This document shows, one piece after another, positions 25,088 to 31,784 of a stretch of DNA of 64,000 nt (position 1 is the stretch's first letter; each line of letters starts with the position of its first letter). Below the pieces are notes generated by a model. That model was given only the letters and a program-made list of their open reading frames with translations, had not been told where the DNA came from and made no database searches. The stretch spans positions 3,242-67,241 of the forward strand of contig CAZQYC010000008.1 of NCBI GenBank assembly GCA_964597495.1, read 5' to 3'. Both the position numbers and the translations under genes were made by a program. Origin of the DNA: CAZQYC01 sp964597495 (lineage in GTDB: Bacteria > Pseudomonadota > Gammaproteobacteria > Steroidobacterales > Steroidobacteraceae).

Positions 25088-26296
25088 TCAAAGCTCGCCG
25101 CCCCGCGCCAATCTCGGAATCCTGCCTGCCGCTCCCAGCGATAGCTGCGCCAAGTAATCCTTGGCTTGCGGTGAGAGATCGAATAGCAACATCCCCGCGT
25201 TACGAAGCGCCCGCAGCGGACCGGCTCTTTTGGAAAACAGCGTGACAAGATTGTCTGTGAAGTCGACGATCCCCTTGCGATCGTCACCGCGCCACTCCGC
25301 ATAGCGTCGTAGAACGGCATCGTCGCCGGGATCGAATGCAAGATTCTCGCGCTTGGCATCGGCGAGCACTTCGGCGAGACAAGCGGCATCACGCAGTCCC
25401 AAATTGAAACCTTGCCCGGCGATTGGATGCAATCCCTGCGCGGCATTGCCGACGACGGCCAAACGCTCGGCGACGTGACGATCGGCTTGGGTAAGCGCGA
25501 GCGGATAAGAGAAGCGCTTGCCCACTTGAGTGAAGCGCCCCAATCGCAAGCCGAAGGCACTTTGCAGTCCGGCAATGAAGTCCGAATCGTTCAGCCGCAA
25601 AACGTCAGCGGCATTTTCGGGGGAAAGCACCCAAACGACGCCGACGCGCGCATCGGTCAGCGGCAACATCGCAATCGGCCCTTCGGGCGTGAACCGCTCG
25701 TAAGCGACGCGATTGTGAAATTTCTGACTCGCAACGTTCGCAATGACCGCCGTTTGCTCGTAGTCCCGATGCGTTGCGCTAATTCCCGCAGCTTCACGCG
25801 CCATCGAGTGCGCGCCGTCGGCCGCGATGACGAGTTTGGCCGTCAACACTTCACCGGAAACCAGCGTAACCGTCTGCCGTTCGCGATCATGAGTGAGTGT
25901 CGCTACGTTCGCCGGCGCGTAAATCTTTAGGGTGGACTCTTGCAAGCGGCGCCAAAGCGCCTCGCCCATGATGCGATTCACGATGACAAACCCAAGCTGC
26001 GTGAGTCCCTGTTCTCGCGCCTCGATACGCACGAAGCCGAATCGACCTCGATCGGAAACATGAATGCGTTCTATTGGGGTCGCCGATCGTTCGATCAATG
26101 GCCAGACATCGAGGGCACTGAATATGCGCTGGGTGCCATTCGAAATCGCTGTCGTACGCTCGTCGAAACTTGGCTGACCGGCGCTGCCAAAAGGCGTCGC
26201 CTCCACCAGCGCAACATCGAGTTCGAGTTGTGACAGCGCGAGCGCGAGGCTTGCGCCGACCAAACCGCCGCCGCAAATGAGTATGTCGTGTTGCAT
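25088..26296 (-). CDS. ubiH: UbiH: 2-octaprenyl-6-methoxyphenol hydroxylase
   Basis: 402-residue FAD monooxygenase for C1 hydroxylation of the ubiquinone ring. Motifs: CGGGLVGASLALAL at the N-terminus, LVIAADGAHSMAREAAGI, and VGNAAQGLHPIAGQGFNLGLRDAACLAEVL. The Asn in place of the usual Asp of 'GDAAH' (GNAAQ) is characteristic of UbiH. It lies between pepP and the ubiI-like gene, 17 bases upstream of the latter, an order conserved in gammaproteobacteria. The ubiquinone pathway is completed in part by coq7 elsewhere in the window. Confidence 0.93.
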   Translation of the reverse strand: MQHDILICGGGLVGASLALALSQLELDVALVEATPFGSAGQPSFDERTTAISNGTQRIFSALDVWPLIERSATPIERIHVSDRGRFGFVRIEAREQGLTQLGFVIVNRIMGEALWRRLQESTLKIYAPANVATLTHDRERQTVTLVSGEVLTAKLVIAADGAHSMAREAAGISATHRDYEQTAVIANVASQKFHNRVAYERFTPEGPIAMLPLTDARVGVVWVLSPENAADVLRLNDSDFIAGLQSAFGLRLGRFTQVGKRFSYPLALTQADRHVAERLAVVGNAAQGLHPIAGQGFNLGLRDAACLAEVLADAKRENLAFDPGDDAVLRRYAEWRGDDRKGIVDFTDNLVTLFSKRAGPLRALRNAGMLLFDLSPQAKDYLAQLSLGAAGRIPRLARGGEL

Positions 26297-26297
26297 A

Positions 26298-26335
26298 GAA
26301 GCTACTAGCCGCTAGCTGCTAACGGCTAGCCAGAA
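26298..26335. repeat. CTAG heptad repeat, left half of an inverted pair
   Basis: GAAGCTACTAGCCGCTAGC and following units, ending in GGCTAGCCAGAA. Its reverse complement resembles the copy at 26369-26400, so the pair flanks a short spacer with inverted ends. Confidence 0.8.
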
Positions 26336-26368
26336 CAAAAACGAGGAAAACGTATACATCGCTTCTTG

Positions 26369-26400
26369 TTAGCGCCTAGAGCCTAGTGGCTAGCGTCTTC
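26369..26400. repeat. CTAG repeat overlapping the end of pepP
   Basis: Tandem CTAG units (CCTAGAGCCTAGTGGCTAG) ending GTCTTC; the TAG stop of pepP (26390-26392) lies inside it. Inverted relative to 26298-26335. Confidence 0.8.
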
Positions 26401-27709
26401 CTCCCAGCATGAACTTCTCGACGTCCTCAGGCTCGCGCGGCAATCCGGCGGTGAGGACTTCGTAGCCGTTTTTGACGACGGCAACGTCGTCTTCGATGCG
26501 CACGCCGATGTTCCACCAGCGCTTCGCCACACCCTTGCTTCCGGCCGGAATGTAAATCCCGGGCTCCACCGTCATCACCATTCCTTGTTCGAGCACGCGC
26601 CACTGATTGCCGACCTTGTAATCGCCGCAGTCGTGCACGTCGAGGCCGAGCCAATGTCCCGTGCGATGCATGAAGAATTTTTTGTAGGCGCCGTCTTTGA
26701 TGAGCTGCGGAACCTTACCCTTGAGCAAGCCGATCCTCACCAACCCTTGCGTGATTGCTTTCACGGCCGCCTCGTGTGGGTCGTCCCAGTGATTGCCCGG
26801 CTTGATCGCCTCGAAGGCAGCGTACTGGGCTTGCAGAACCACCTCGTAAACCGCTTTTTGCTCGGGTGTGTATCGCCCGTTCACGGGAAAGGTAGTCGTA
26901 ATGTCGGAGGCGTACATGCCGTATTCGCAACCAGCATCGATCAGCAGTAGATCCCCGTCCCGGAGTTCCTCGCTGTTCTCGTGATAATGCAGGATGCAGG
27001 AATTCGGCCCGCCGCCGACGATCGGATGATAGGAAATATCCGCGTTGTTCATCCGGAATTCGTGCGTGACTTCGGCCATCACTTCGTACTCATGCCGGCC
27101 GGGTGCAGCGAAACGCATGGCGCGTTTGTGAGCGGCCACCGCGATTTGAGCCGAGCGGCGCATCACGTCCAATTCGGGCCTCGACTTATACAAGCGCATG
27201 TCGTGCAGCAGGTGATCCAACGCGACGAATTCGAGCGGCGGATGCACGCCGGTGCGTGCTTGCGCCTTCAGGCCATTCACCCAACCGATGACGCGTTGGT
27301 CGAAGTCCTGGTTTAGTCCCATCGTGTAGTACACGCGCGGGCAATTTTCCATGAGCCCCGGCAGGATGTCGTCGATGTCGCCGATCGGAAAAGCGTCGTC
27401 CGCACCGAACTCGCGGGTCGCTCCCTGCGGCCCTGCGCGTTTGCCATCCCATGTTTCGCGTGCCGGATCGCGGTCGCGCACGAAGAGAATGTACTCAGCC
27501 TGCGCGCGGCCCGGCACCAAAACGGCCACCGCCTCAGGCTCGTGAAATCCGGTGACGTAGTAGAAATCGCTATCCGGACGATAGTGATAGTGCACATCGC
27601 CATTGCGCTGCTTCTCGACGGCAGCCGGCAAAATGGCGATACCGCCTTTGCCGATCAGTTTGACCAGCTCTCGGCGGCGGCGTTGGAATTCGGTGGGGCG
27701 CATGGGCAT
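26390..27709 (-). CDS. pepP: Xaa-Pro aminopeptidase
   Basis: 439-residue cytoplasmic metallopeptidase that removes N-terminal residues preceding proline. The M24B fold is complete: an N-terminal domain with YRPDSDFYYVTGF, then the metal ligands in LLIDAG (Asp), ASDITTTFPV (Asp), FFMHRTGHWLG (His), TVEPGIY (Glu) and GVRIEDDVAV (Glu). Length is normal. Upstream lie four perfect 8-bp repeats. A second ATG six bases in (27703) is an equally possible start; no strong ribosome binding site precedes either. The operon runs pepP - ubiH - ubiI-like. The stop codon is supplied by a repeat. Confidence 0.95.
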   Translation of the reverse strand: MPMRPTEFQRRRRELVKLIGKGGIAILPAAVEKQRNGDVHYHYRPDSDFYYVTGFHEPEAVAVLVPGRAQAEYILFVRDRDPARETWDGKRAGPQGATREFGADDAFPIGDIDDILPGLMENCPRVYYTMGLNQDFDQRVIGWVNGLKAQARTGVHPPLEFVALDHLLHDMRLYKSRPELDVMRRSAQIAVAAHKRAMRFAAPGRHEYEVMAEVTHEFRMNNADISYHPIVGGGPNSCILHYHENSEELRDGDLLLIDAGCEYGMYASDITTTFPVNGRYTPEQKAVYEVVLQAQYAAFEAIKPGNHWDDPHEAAVKAITQGLVRIGLLKGKVPQLIKDGAYKKFFMHRTGHWLGLDVHDCGDYKVGNQWRVLEQGMVMTVEPGIYIPAGSKGVAKRWWNIGVRIEDDVAVVKNGYEVLTAGLPREPEDVEKFMLGGRR

Positions 27710-27712
27710 AGG

Positions 27713-27744
27713 CTAACTGGCTAACTGGCTAACTGGCTAACTGG
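27713..27744. repeat. Four perfect tandem copies of an 8-bp unit at the pepP start
   Basis: CTAACTGG repeated four times directly upstream of the pepP initiation codon. It occupies the expected ribosome-binding region. Copy-number change could alter expression of pepP and the ubi genes downstream. Confidence 0.9.
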
Positions 27745-27793
27745 CCATTGGCAAGAATAGCTCGGTCTTACCGATCACGGGTTGCAAAACCGA

Positions 27794-28342
27794 TCATTGC
27801 AGCGTCGGTCTTAGTTCATCGTGCACCGTCTGCACACCGATGCGCACGTACTCGACGATTTCCATGTAATCCTCTTCGTCTTCTTCCGTGGGTTCGGTAT
27901 CGCCGGCGCTGGCGCGGGCGATTTGCGTAATATCACGCAACACCTCGCTCACGCTGGGCGGTAATTTTCGTTGTTGGCTAACGGCGCTACCGAAACCAAA
28001 CAGAAATCCCTGGCACCATTGCGCAAGCCCTTCGGCACGTCGCGCCAGGGGCAAGTCGTCGTCGGGTAGCAACGGCGAAAACTCCATTTCATCGCCACGA
28101 AACGCACGAAGCGTTTCGGCATAGAGTTTCCGCATCAACTCCATTGCCGCCTCCATCGCCATGGTGGCTTCGGCACCGCCTTCCTCTGAGTCCTCCAAGC
28201 ATTCGTCGGACCACTGGGCAAAGTCGTAATCGTTGCTGGCACAGAACGCGCCGCAGAGACGTCCATGTGCTTCGGCTGCCGTAACGGAAGAATTCGCGCC
28301 CGCAAGCACTGCAGCCGCATCGTTAAACTTAATGCTCAACAT
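27794..28342 (-). CDS. UPF0149 (YgfB/YecA-like) family protein
   Basis: 182 residues, acidic and helical. AEAHGRLCGAFCA near the N-terminus and LAQWCQGFLFGFG in the centre are the UPF0149 signatures. The gene sits upstream of pepP as ygfB does in other gammaproteobacteria. YgfB has been reported to affect antibiotic resistance regulation in Pseudomonas; the basic role is not settled. The start at ATG 28342 gives the normal family N-terminus (LSIKFNDAAAVLAG); the upstream in-frame codons encode a Leu/Cys-rich stretch unlike the family. Divergent from the zapA operon with about 170 bases between. Confidence 0.88.
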   Translation of the reverse strand: MLSIKFNDAAAVLAGANSSVTAAEAHGRLCGAFCASNDYDFAQWSDECLEDSEEGGAEATMAMEAAMELMRKLYAETLRAFRGDEMEFSPLLPDDDLPLARRAEGLAQWCQGFLFGFGSAVSQQRKLPPSVSEVLRDITQIARASAGDTEPTEEDEEDYMEIVEYVRIGVQTVHDELRPTLQ

Positions 28343-28436
28343 GAGCGTGAATAATATCACCAGACAACATAGGCACAGCATCGGTTAAGGGCAGAAACGC
28401 TGACGGACCGAAGTAGATCGAACCCTTTTCCTCGGT

Positions 28437-28457
28437 CCGGACGCCGGACGCCGGCTG
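28437..28457. repeat. CCGG heptad repeat in the ygfB-zapA divergent region
   Basis: CCGGACG-CCGGACG-CCGGCTG: three heptads with a CCGG core, related in period to the CTAG heptads. Located where promoters of both divergent genes are expected. Confidence 0.75.
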
Positions 28458-28510
28458 TCCTGTCTCATGCGGTTTGACCTCGCCGAACGAACGACCTCAT
28501 AATCGGCGCC

Positions 28511-28744
28511 ATGAACGAAAGTCAACCCAAAACCGCCGCCGCCATCGAGCTTAAGTCGCTGGAGAAGCGGATCGACGAATTGGTGGCTACGATCACTCAG
28601 CTAAAAGAAGAAAGCCGAGCCTTGCGTCAGCGCCAAGATACGCTCATGAGCGAACGCGCCGGTCTGCTCAACAAGAACGAACAGGTTCGGGCGCGAGTCG
28701 AGGCCATGATCGGCCGCCTGAAAGCCATGGAGCACAGCGCATGA
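28511..28744 (+). CDS. TIGR02449-type small coiled-coil protein next to zapA
   Basis: 77 residues, almost entirely a predicted coiled coil (IELKSLEKRIDELVATITQL ... RARVEAMIGRLKAME). A short protein of this type sits directly before zapA in many gammaproteobacteria and belongs to the family described as TIGR02449. Its stop overlaps the zapA start by four bases (ATGA), so the two are translationally coupled. A role in Z-ring assembly, like ZapB, is inferred from position and structure only. Confidence 0.85.
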   Translation: MNESQPKTAAAIELKSLEKRIDELVATITQLKEESRALRQRQDTLMSERAGLLNKNEQVRARVEAMIGRLKAMEHSA

Positions 28745-29055
28745 CCGATCGCACCGTACGCGTTAGCGTGCGAATTCTGGAAAAAGAGTACCAAGTTGCC
28801 TGCCCGGTTGAAGAACGTTCGGCTCTGCTCGATGCCGCCGAGCTTTTGAACGGGAAGATGCGCGAAATCCGCGACGGCGGCAACGTGATGGGCCTCGACA
28901 AGATCGCCGTCATGGCAGCGCTCAATTTGGCAAACGAATTGCAGAGCATGCGCGCCCGCGATTCGGCTTCCGAAAGCGGCATTACCGGCAAGATCCGTCA
29001 GTTACGCGAGCGCGTCGAGACCGCGCTCAATAGCGGACAACAGATGGAGATTTGA
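28741..29055 (+). CDS. zapA: Cell division protein ZapA
   Basis: 104-residue FtsZ-associated protein that promotes bundling of FtsZ filaments. The N-terminal globular part (VRVSVRILEKEYQVACPVEERSALLDAAELLNGKM) and DKIAVMAALNLANEL followed by a C-terminal coiled coil (ITGKIRQLRERVETAL) match the family. Immediately upstream is the coiled-coil gene coupled to it; downstream lies the 6S RNA region. This order (zapA - ssrS - ygfA) is the classical gammaproteobacterial one. Confidence 0.95.
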   Translation: MTDRTVRVSVRILEKEYQVACPVEERSALLDAAELLNGKMREIRDGGNVMGLDKIAVMAALNLANELQSMRARDSASESGITGKIRQLRERVETALNSGQQMEI

Positions 29056-29057
29056 GG

Positions 29058-29079
29058 GAAGCTACTAGCCAGAAAGAAG
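29058..29079. repeat. CTAG repeat, left end of a MITE-like pair around the 6S promoter region
   Basis: GAAGCTACTAGCCAGAAAG three bases after the zapA stop. Its inverted partner is at 29229-29264, giving inverted ends GAAGCT ... AGCTTC about 200 bases apart. Confidence 0.75.
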
Positions 29080-29228
29080 AATCTCTTTGTTGCGTAGGCC
29101 AAGACCTGATTAGCGCCAAGCCGCGAGTGACTACTGATTTTTGGTCAATATTTATAATTTTCCGGCTCTCCTTACAGATTCACCGAGAGTTACCAGCTAG
29201 ACTCTCCCCTGCTTCGATCGATTCTTAT
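29080..29228. other. AT-rich spacer between two inverted CTAG repeats
   Basis: About 150 bases, richer in A and T than the surroundings, with no coding frame I trust. It is enclosed by inverted CTAG repeats and probably contains the 6S RNA promoter near its right end. Confidence 0.4.
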
Positions 29229-29264
29229 CTGGCTAGTTGCTAGCAGCTAGTGGCTAGCAGCTTC
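29229..29264. repeat. CTAG heptad repeat directly before 6S RNA
   Basis: CTGGCTAGTTGCTAGCAGCTAG and further units, ending AGCAGCTTC. Inverted partner of 29058-29079. It abuts the predicted 5' end of the 6S RNA. Confidence 0.8.
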
Positions 29265-29279
29265 TTAAAGGTTAGATAG

Positions 29280-29491
29280 GCGCCGCCTGCGGTGTTCGAC
29301 ATGTGCCGGGATCCTCTCGACCCTAATGTTGATACCCACGGGGCATCGGCTCGCGACATCTTGTGCATGTCCGCTCTCGACTTACTCATTTTGGGTTCGT
29401 TCGCGAACGGAAAGCCTTCCATGTTGCGGCTGCGTCCCACTTATTGCTCTGTGTCGAGAGCAATGGCCTTGACGGCACAGGCGGGTGGCGC
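29280..29491 (+). ncRNA. ssrS: 6S RNA
   Basis: Regulator of sigma70 RNA polymerase. The locus is the canonical one, between zapA and the 5-formyl-THF cyclo-ligase gene. The sequence can be folded into one long interrupted hairpin: GCGCC and GCCTG at 29280-29289 pair with CAGGC and GGCGC at 29478-29491, and CTCTCGAC near 29313 pairs with GTCGAGAG near 29457. The segment GGTGTTCG, then TCCTCTCGACCCTAATGTTGAT and GTGCATGTCC align by eye with conserved blocks of the E. coli RNA. The exact ends are uncertain by some 15 bases on each side. Open frames crossing this region are not credible genes. Confidence 0.72.
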
Positions 29492-29635
29492 CGCTTTCTC
29501 CATTTCAAGACGCGAGACTCGTCATGCGAGACGCACCCAAATGAAAAATAAATTTGGGAAAAAACACGTTGGAAATAATTCCCGCTTGACCATTCGCTGC
29601 CGCCTCTCATCCTTCACGGCTCGTGTCTGGGCGGA

Positions 29636-30232
29636 TTGCGCTTGACCTCGGGCGAGCTCTCCGCCATTCGCGCTTCCATGCGCCAGCGGCGCAAGTCGGT
29701 GTCAAAACCGCTGCGCGTTCATGCCGCCTATTCGATCGCGCGGCGTCTCAAAGGCATGCAGTTGTTACGCAAAGGTCGTCGTATAGCGGTTTATAAGGCG
29801 ATTGACGGAGAGATCGACCTCACACCCTTCGTACGGCATGCCCAACGCGTCGGTTGCGCGGTATATACGCCGCGAATTCTAAATATGCGCTCCCGCAAAA
29901 TGGAGTTCGTGGCGTGGTCGCGGCAGGCCAGAGCAGTCTCCGCTCACCTATCGCGAATAAACCCGCGCCATCTCGACGTAGTCCTGGTTCCGTTAATCGC
30001 CTTCGACGTTCATGGTTGGCGCTTAGGGTTCGGTGCCGGCTTTTACGACCGCAAATTCGCCTTCATGCGTCGCGGCTTTCTTCGTCGACCCAGGTTGATC
30101 GGCATCGCCTATGACTTTCAACTCACGCAGCCGCAAACACCCAGACCCTGGGACGTCCTATTGCACGCTGTGGTGACCGAGCAACGCATCTATCCTTGCC
30201 GCACTTCCAAATTCGCTTACTTGAGACCGTAG
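29636..30232 (+). CDS. 5-formyltetrahydrofolate cyclo-ligase
   Basis: 198 residues; converts 5-formyl-THF to 5,10-methenyl-THF with ATP. Family motifs are an N-terminal RASMRQRRKSVS basic helix, YKAIDGEIDL, and the nucleotide/folate loop VPLIAFDVHGWRLGFGAGFYDR. Equivalent to ygfA (fau), which follows 6S RNA in other gammaproteobacteria and is often co-transcribed with it. The start shown is a TTG; an ATG at 29678 is possible but would remove part of the basic N-terminal helix. It is followed five bases later by an EVE-domain gene. Confidence 0.9.
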   Translation: MRLTSGELSAIRASMRQRRKSVSKPLRVHAAYSIARRLKGMQLLRKGRRIAVYKAIDGEIDLTPFVRHAQRVGCAVYTPRILNMRSRKMEFVAWSRQARAVSAHLSRINPRHLDVVLVPLIAFDVHGWRLGFGAGFYDRKFAFMRRGFLRRPRLIGIAYDFQLTQPQTPRPWDVLLHAVVTEQRIYPCRTSKFAYLRP

Positions 30233-30236
30233 CACC

Positions 30237-30710
30237 ATGAACCATTGGCTCCTAAAGTCCGAACCGAGCACGTTTAGCATCGATGATTTAGCCAAGACGA
30301 AGGGTAAAACCGCCGCATGGGACGGTGTCCGTAACTATCAGGCCAGAAACTTCCTCCGCGACGAGATGGCGAAGGGCGATCAAGCGTTCTTCTACCACTC
30401 CAGCTGCGATGTTCCTGGCATTGCGGGCATCGTTAACGTCGTCCGGGAAGCGTATCCGGACGTAACCGCCTTCGAAAAGGGTCATCATCACTACGATGAA
30501 GACAGCGATCCCAAGAATCCACGCTGGTATGTCGTCGATGTACGCCTCGATCGCACATTCGATCGAATCATCACGCTCGACGAACTCAGAAAGCATGCCA
30601 ACAACAAACTTAAGAACCTCTTGATACTCAAACGCGGCAATCGTTTGTCGGTTACGCCGGTTACCAAGAGCGAATGGCAGTTCATTCTGTCGCTACTCGA
30701 TGCCCAATAA
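30237..30710 (+). CDS. EVE-domain protein
   Basis: 157 residues, entirely one EVE domain: MNHWLLKSEPSTFSIDDL at the start, then WDGVRNYQARNFLRDEM, GDQAFFYHSSCDVPGIAGI and a C-terminal RLSVTPVTKSEWQFIL. EVE domains are structurally related to YTH and PUA domains and bind modified bases in DNA or RNA; the bacterial proteins are related to eukaryotic THYN1. Its ligand here is unknown. It is likely co-transcribed with the folate gene before it. Confidence 0.93.
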   Translation: MNHWLLKSEPSTFSIDDLAKTKGKTAAWDGVRNYQARNFLRDEMAKGDQAFFYHSSCDVPGIAGIVNVVREAYPDVTAFEKGHHHYDEDSDPKNPRWYVVDVRLDRTFDRIITLDELRKHANNKLKNLLILKRGNRLSVTPVTKSEWQFILSLLDAQ

Positions 30711-30830
30711 CGCACTCTCCATGCGTTCAGATGCGTTCGCCGGCATCGCTCGACGCATCTTTGGCATGCATGGAATGCATCGCGATGTGTGATGCCGTTC
30801 CTCCGTCGAGGACAAAAACAGAGCGGGCAC

Positions 30831-30861
30831 TTGCATGACAAATTTGTTTTATGTATATACT
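30831..30861 (+). promoter_or_regulatory. Probable sigma70 promoter of the Lys-rich peptide gene
   Basis: A TATACT -10 element at 30856-30861 is preceded by an AT-rich stretch and a TTGCAT-like -35 at 30831-30836 (spacing 19). The -10 is one mismatch from consensus. Transcription would start about 25-30 bases before the ATG. Confidence 0.5.
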
Positions 30862-30896
30862 GCGCTCGGACTAACCCTAAACGGAGACTTGTAATC

Positions 30897-30965
30897 ATGG
30901 CAACTAAAGGCAAAAAATCATCCAAGAAGAAAGGCGGCAAGAAAAAGGCTGCTAAGAAGAAGTAA
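30897..30965 (+). CDS. 22-residue lysine-rich micropeptide (histone H1-like tail)
   Basis: The frame encodes MATKGKKSSKKK followed by GGKKKAAKKK: 13 lysines of 22 residues with Ala, Gly and Ser, no acidic or aromatic residues. This composition is that of bacterial histone H1-like C-terminal domains, here as a free-standing peptide. Evidence that it is real: a GGAG site at 30883-30886, a -10 promoter element at a sensible distance upstream, and a strong terminator 25 bases downstream, making a self-contained transcription unit. Nucleoid, ribosome or polyanion binding is an inference from charge. Alternatively the transcript could be a small RNA with an incidental frame. Confidence 0.7.
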   Translation: MATKGKKSSKKKGGKKKAAKKK

Positions 30966-30990
30966 TTCTTCTGTTGGATGAGTCGATAAA

Positions 30991-31024
30991 GATTATGCCC
31001 GCGAAAGCGGGCATAATCGTTTTT
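30991..31024 (+). terminator. Strong rho-independent terminator
   Basis: Perfect 12-bp arms (GATTATGCCCGC / GCGGGCATAATC) with a GAAA tetraloop at 30991-31018, then CG and a run of five T. Ends the micropeptide transcript and isolates it from rpiA. Confidence 0.95.
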
Positions 31025-31077
31025 AAACACTGGAAAAATAGACCTTTCGCGCAATCTACATTCGGAACGCAGGATCC

Positions 31078-31737
31078 ATGAACACCGACCGCCAGAAGCA
31101 ACTCGCCGCCGAAGCCGCACTCGATTTCATCCAAGACGACATGATCGTGGGTGTCGGTACCGGATCGACCGTGAACTACTTCATCGATGGTTTGGCCGCG
31201 CGAAAGTTGCGCATAAAGGGTGCCGTTTCGAGCTCGGAGGGGTCCACAGCGCGACTTAAGAAGCATCGCATCGAGGTCTTGGATCTCAATTCCACCGACG
31301 ACCTATCCGTCTATGTGGATGGCGCCGACGAAACCGACGAACACCTGCGGCTAATCAAAGGCGGAGGCGGCGCGCTGACGCGCGAAAAGATCGTTGCAGC
31401 GGCATCGGAGCGATTCATCTGCATCGTCGACGACAGAAAGCTCGTTACGACACTAGGTAAGTTTCCATTGCCCGTAGAAGTGATCCCCATGGCGCGTTCG
31501 TACGTAGCTCGTCAGCTCGTGAAACTCGGCGGCCAACCGGTATTGCGGTCCGGATTTACGACCGACAACGGCAATCCCATTCTGGACGTCCACCATTTGA
31601 CGATTCTCGACCCCGTCGAGCTTGAAACCGCCATCAATCAAATCGCCGGCGTGGTTTGTGTCGGCTTATTCGCGCGCCGCCCCGCCGATCTCTTGCTTAT
31701 CGGCAGCGACAGCGGCGTAAAAACATTGCGGCGTTAG
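31078..31737 (+). CDS. rpiA: Ribose-5-phosphate isomerase A
   Basis: 219 residues; interconverts ribose 5-phosphate and ribulose 5-phosphate in the pentose phosphate pathway. The phosphate loop GVGTGSTVNYFID, the active-site DGADETDEHLRLIKGGGGALTREK and the C-terminal GLFARRPADLLLIGS match the family over full length. It is not linked to its pathway partner rpe, which lies 4.4 kb away on the other strand. It converges on pyrD. Confidence 0.96.
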   Translation: MNTDRQKQLAAEAALDFIQDDMIVGVGTGSTVNYFIDGLAARKLRIKGAVSSSEGSTARLKKHRIEVLDLNSTDDLSVYVDGADETDEHLRLIKGGGGALTREKIVAAASERFICIVDDRKLVTTLGKFPLPVEVIPMARSYVARQLVKLGGQPVLRSGFTTDNGNPILDVHHLTILDPVELETAINQIAGVVCVGLFARRPADLLLIGSDSGVKTLRR

Positions 31738-31784
31738 CGAATACCGTTGAGTAGAACGAAGAGACTGCCGACATTAGCCAAGCG

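Noticed and set aside
29292..29645. Open frame across the 6S RNA region
   Set aside because: Overlaps the folded 6S RNA and its downstream spacer; the composition is not protein-like and no homologous segment was recognised.
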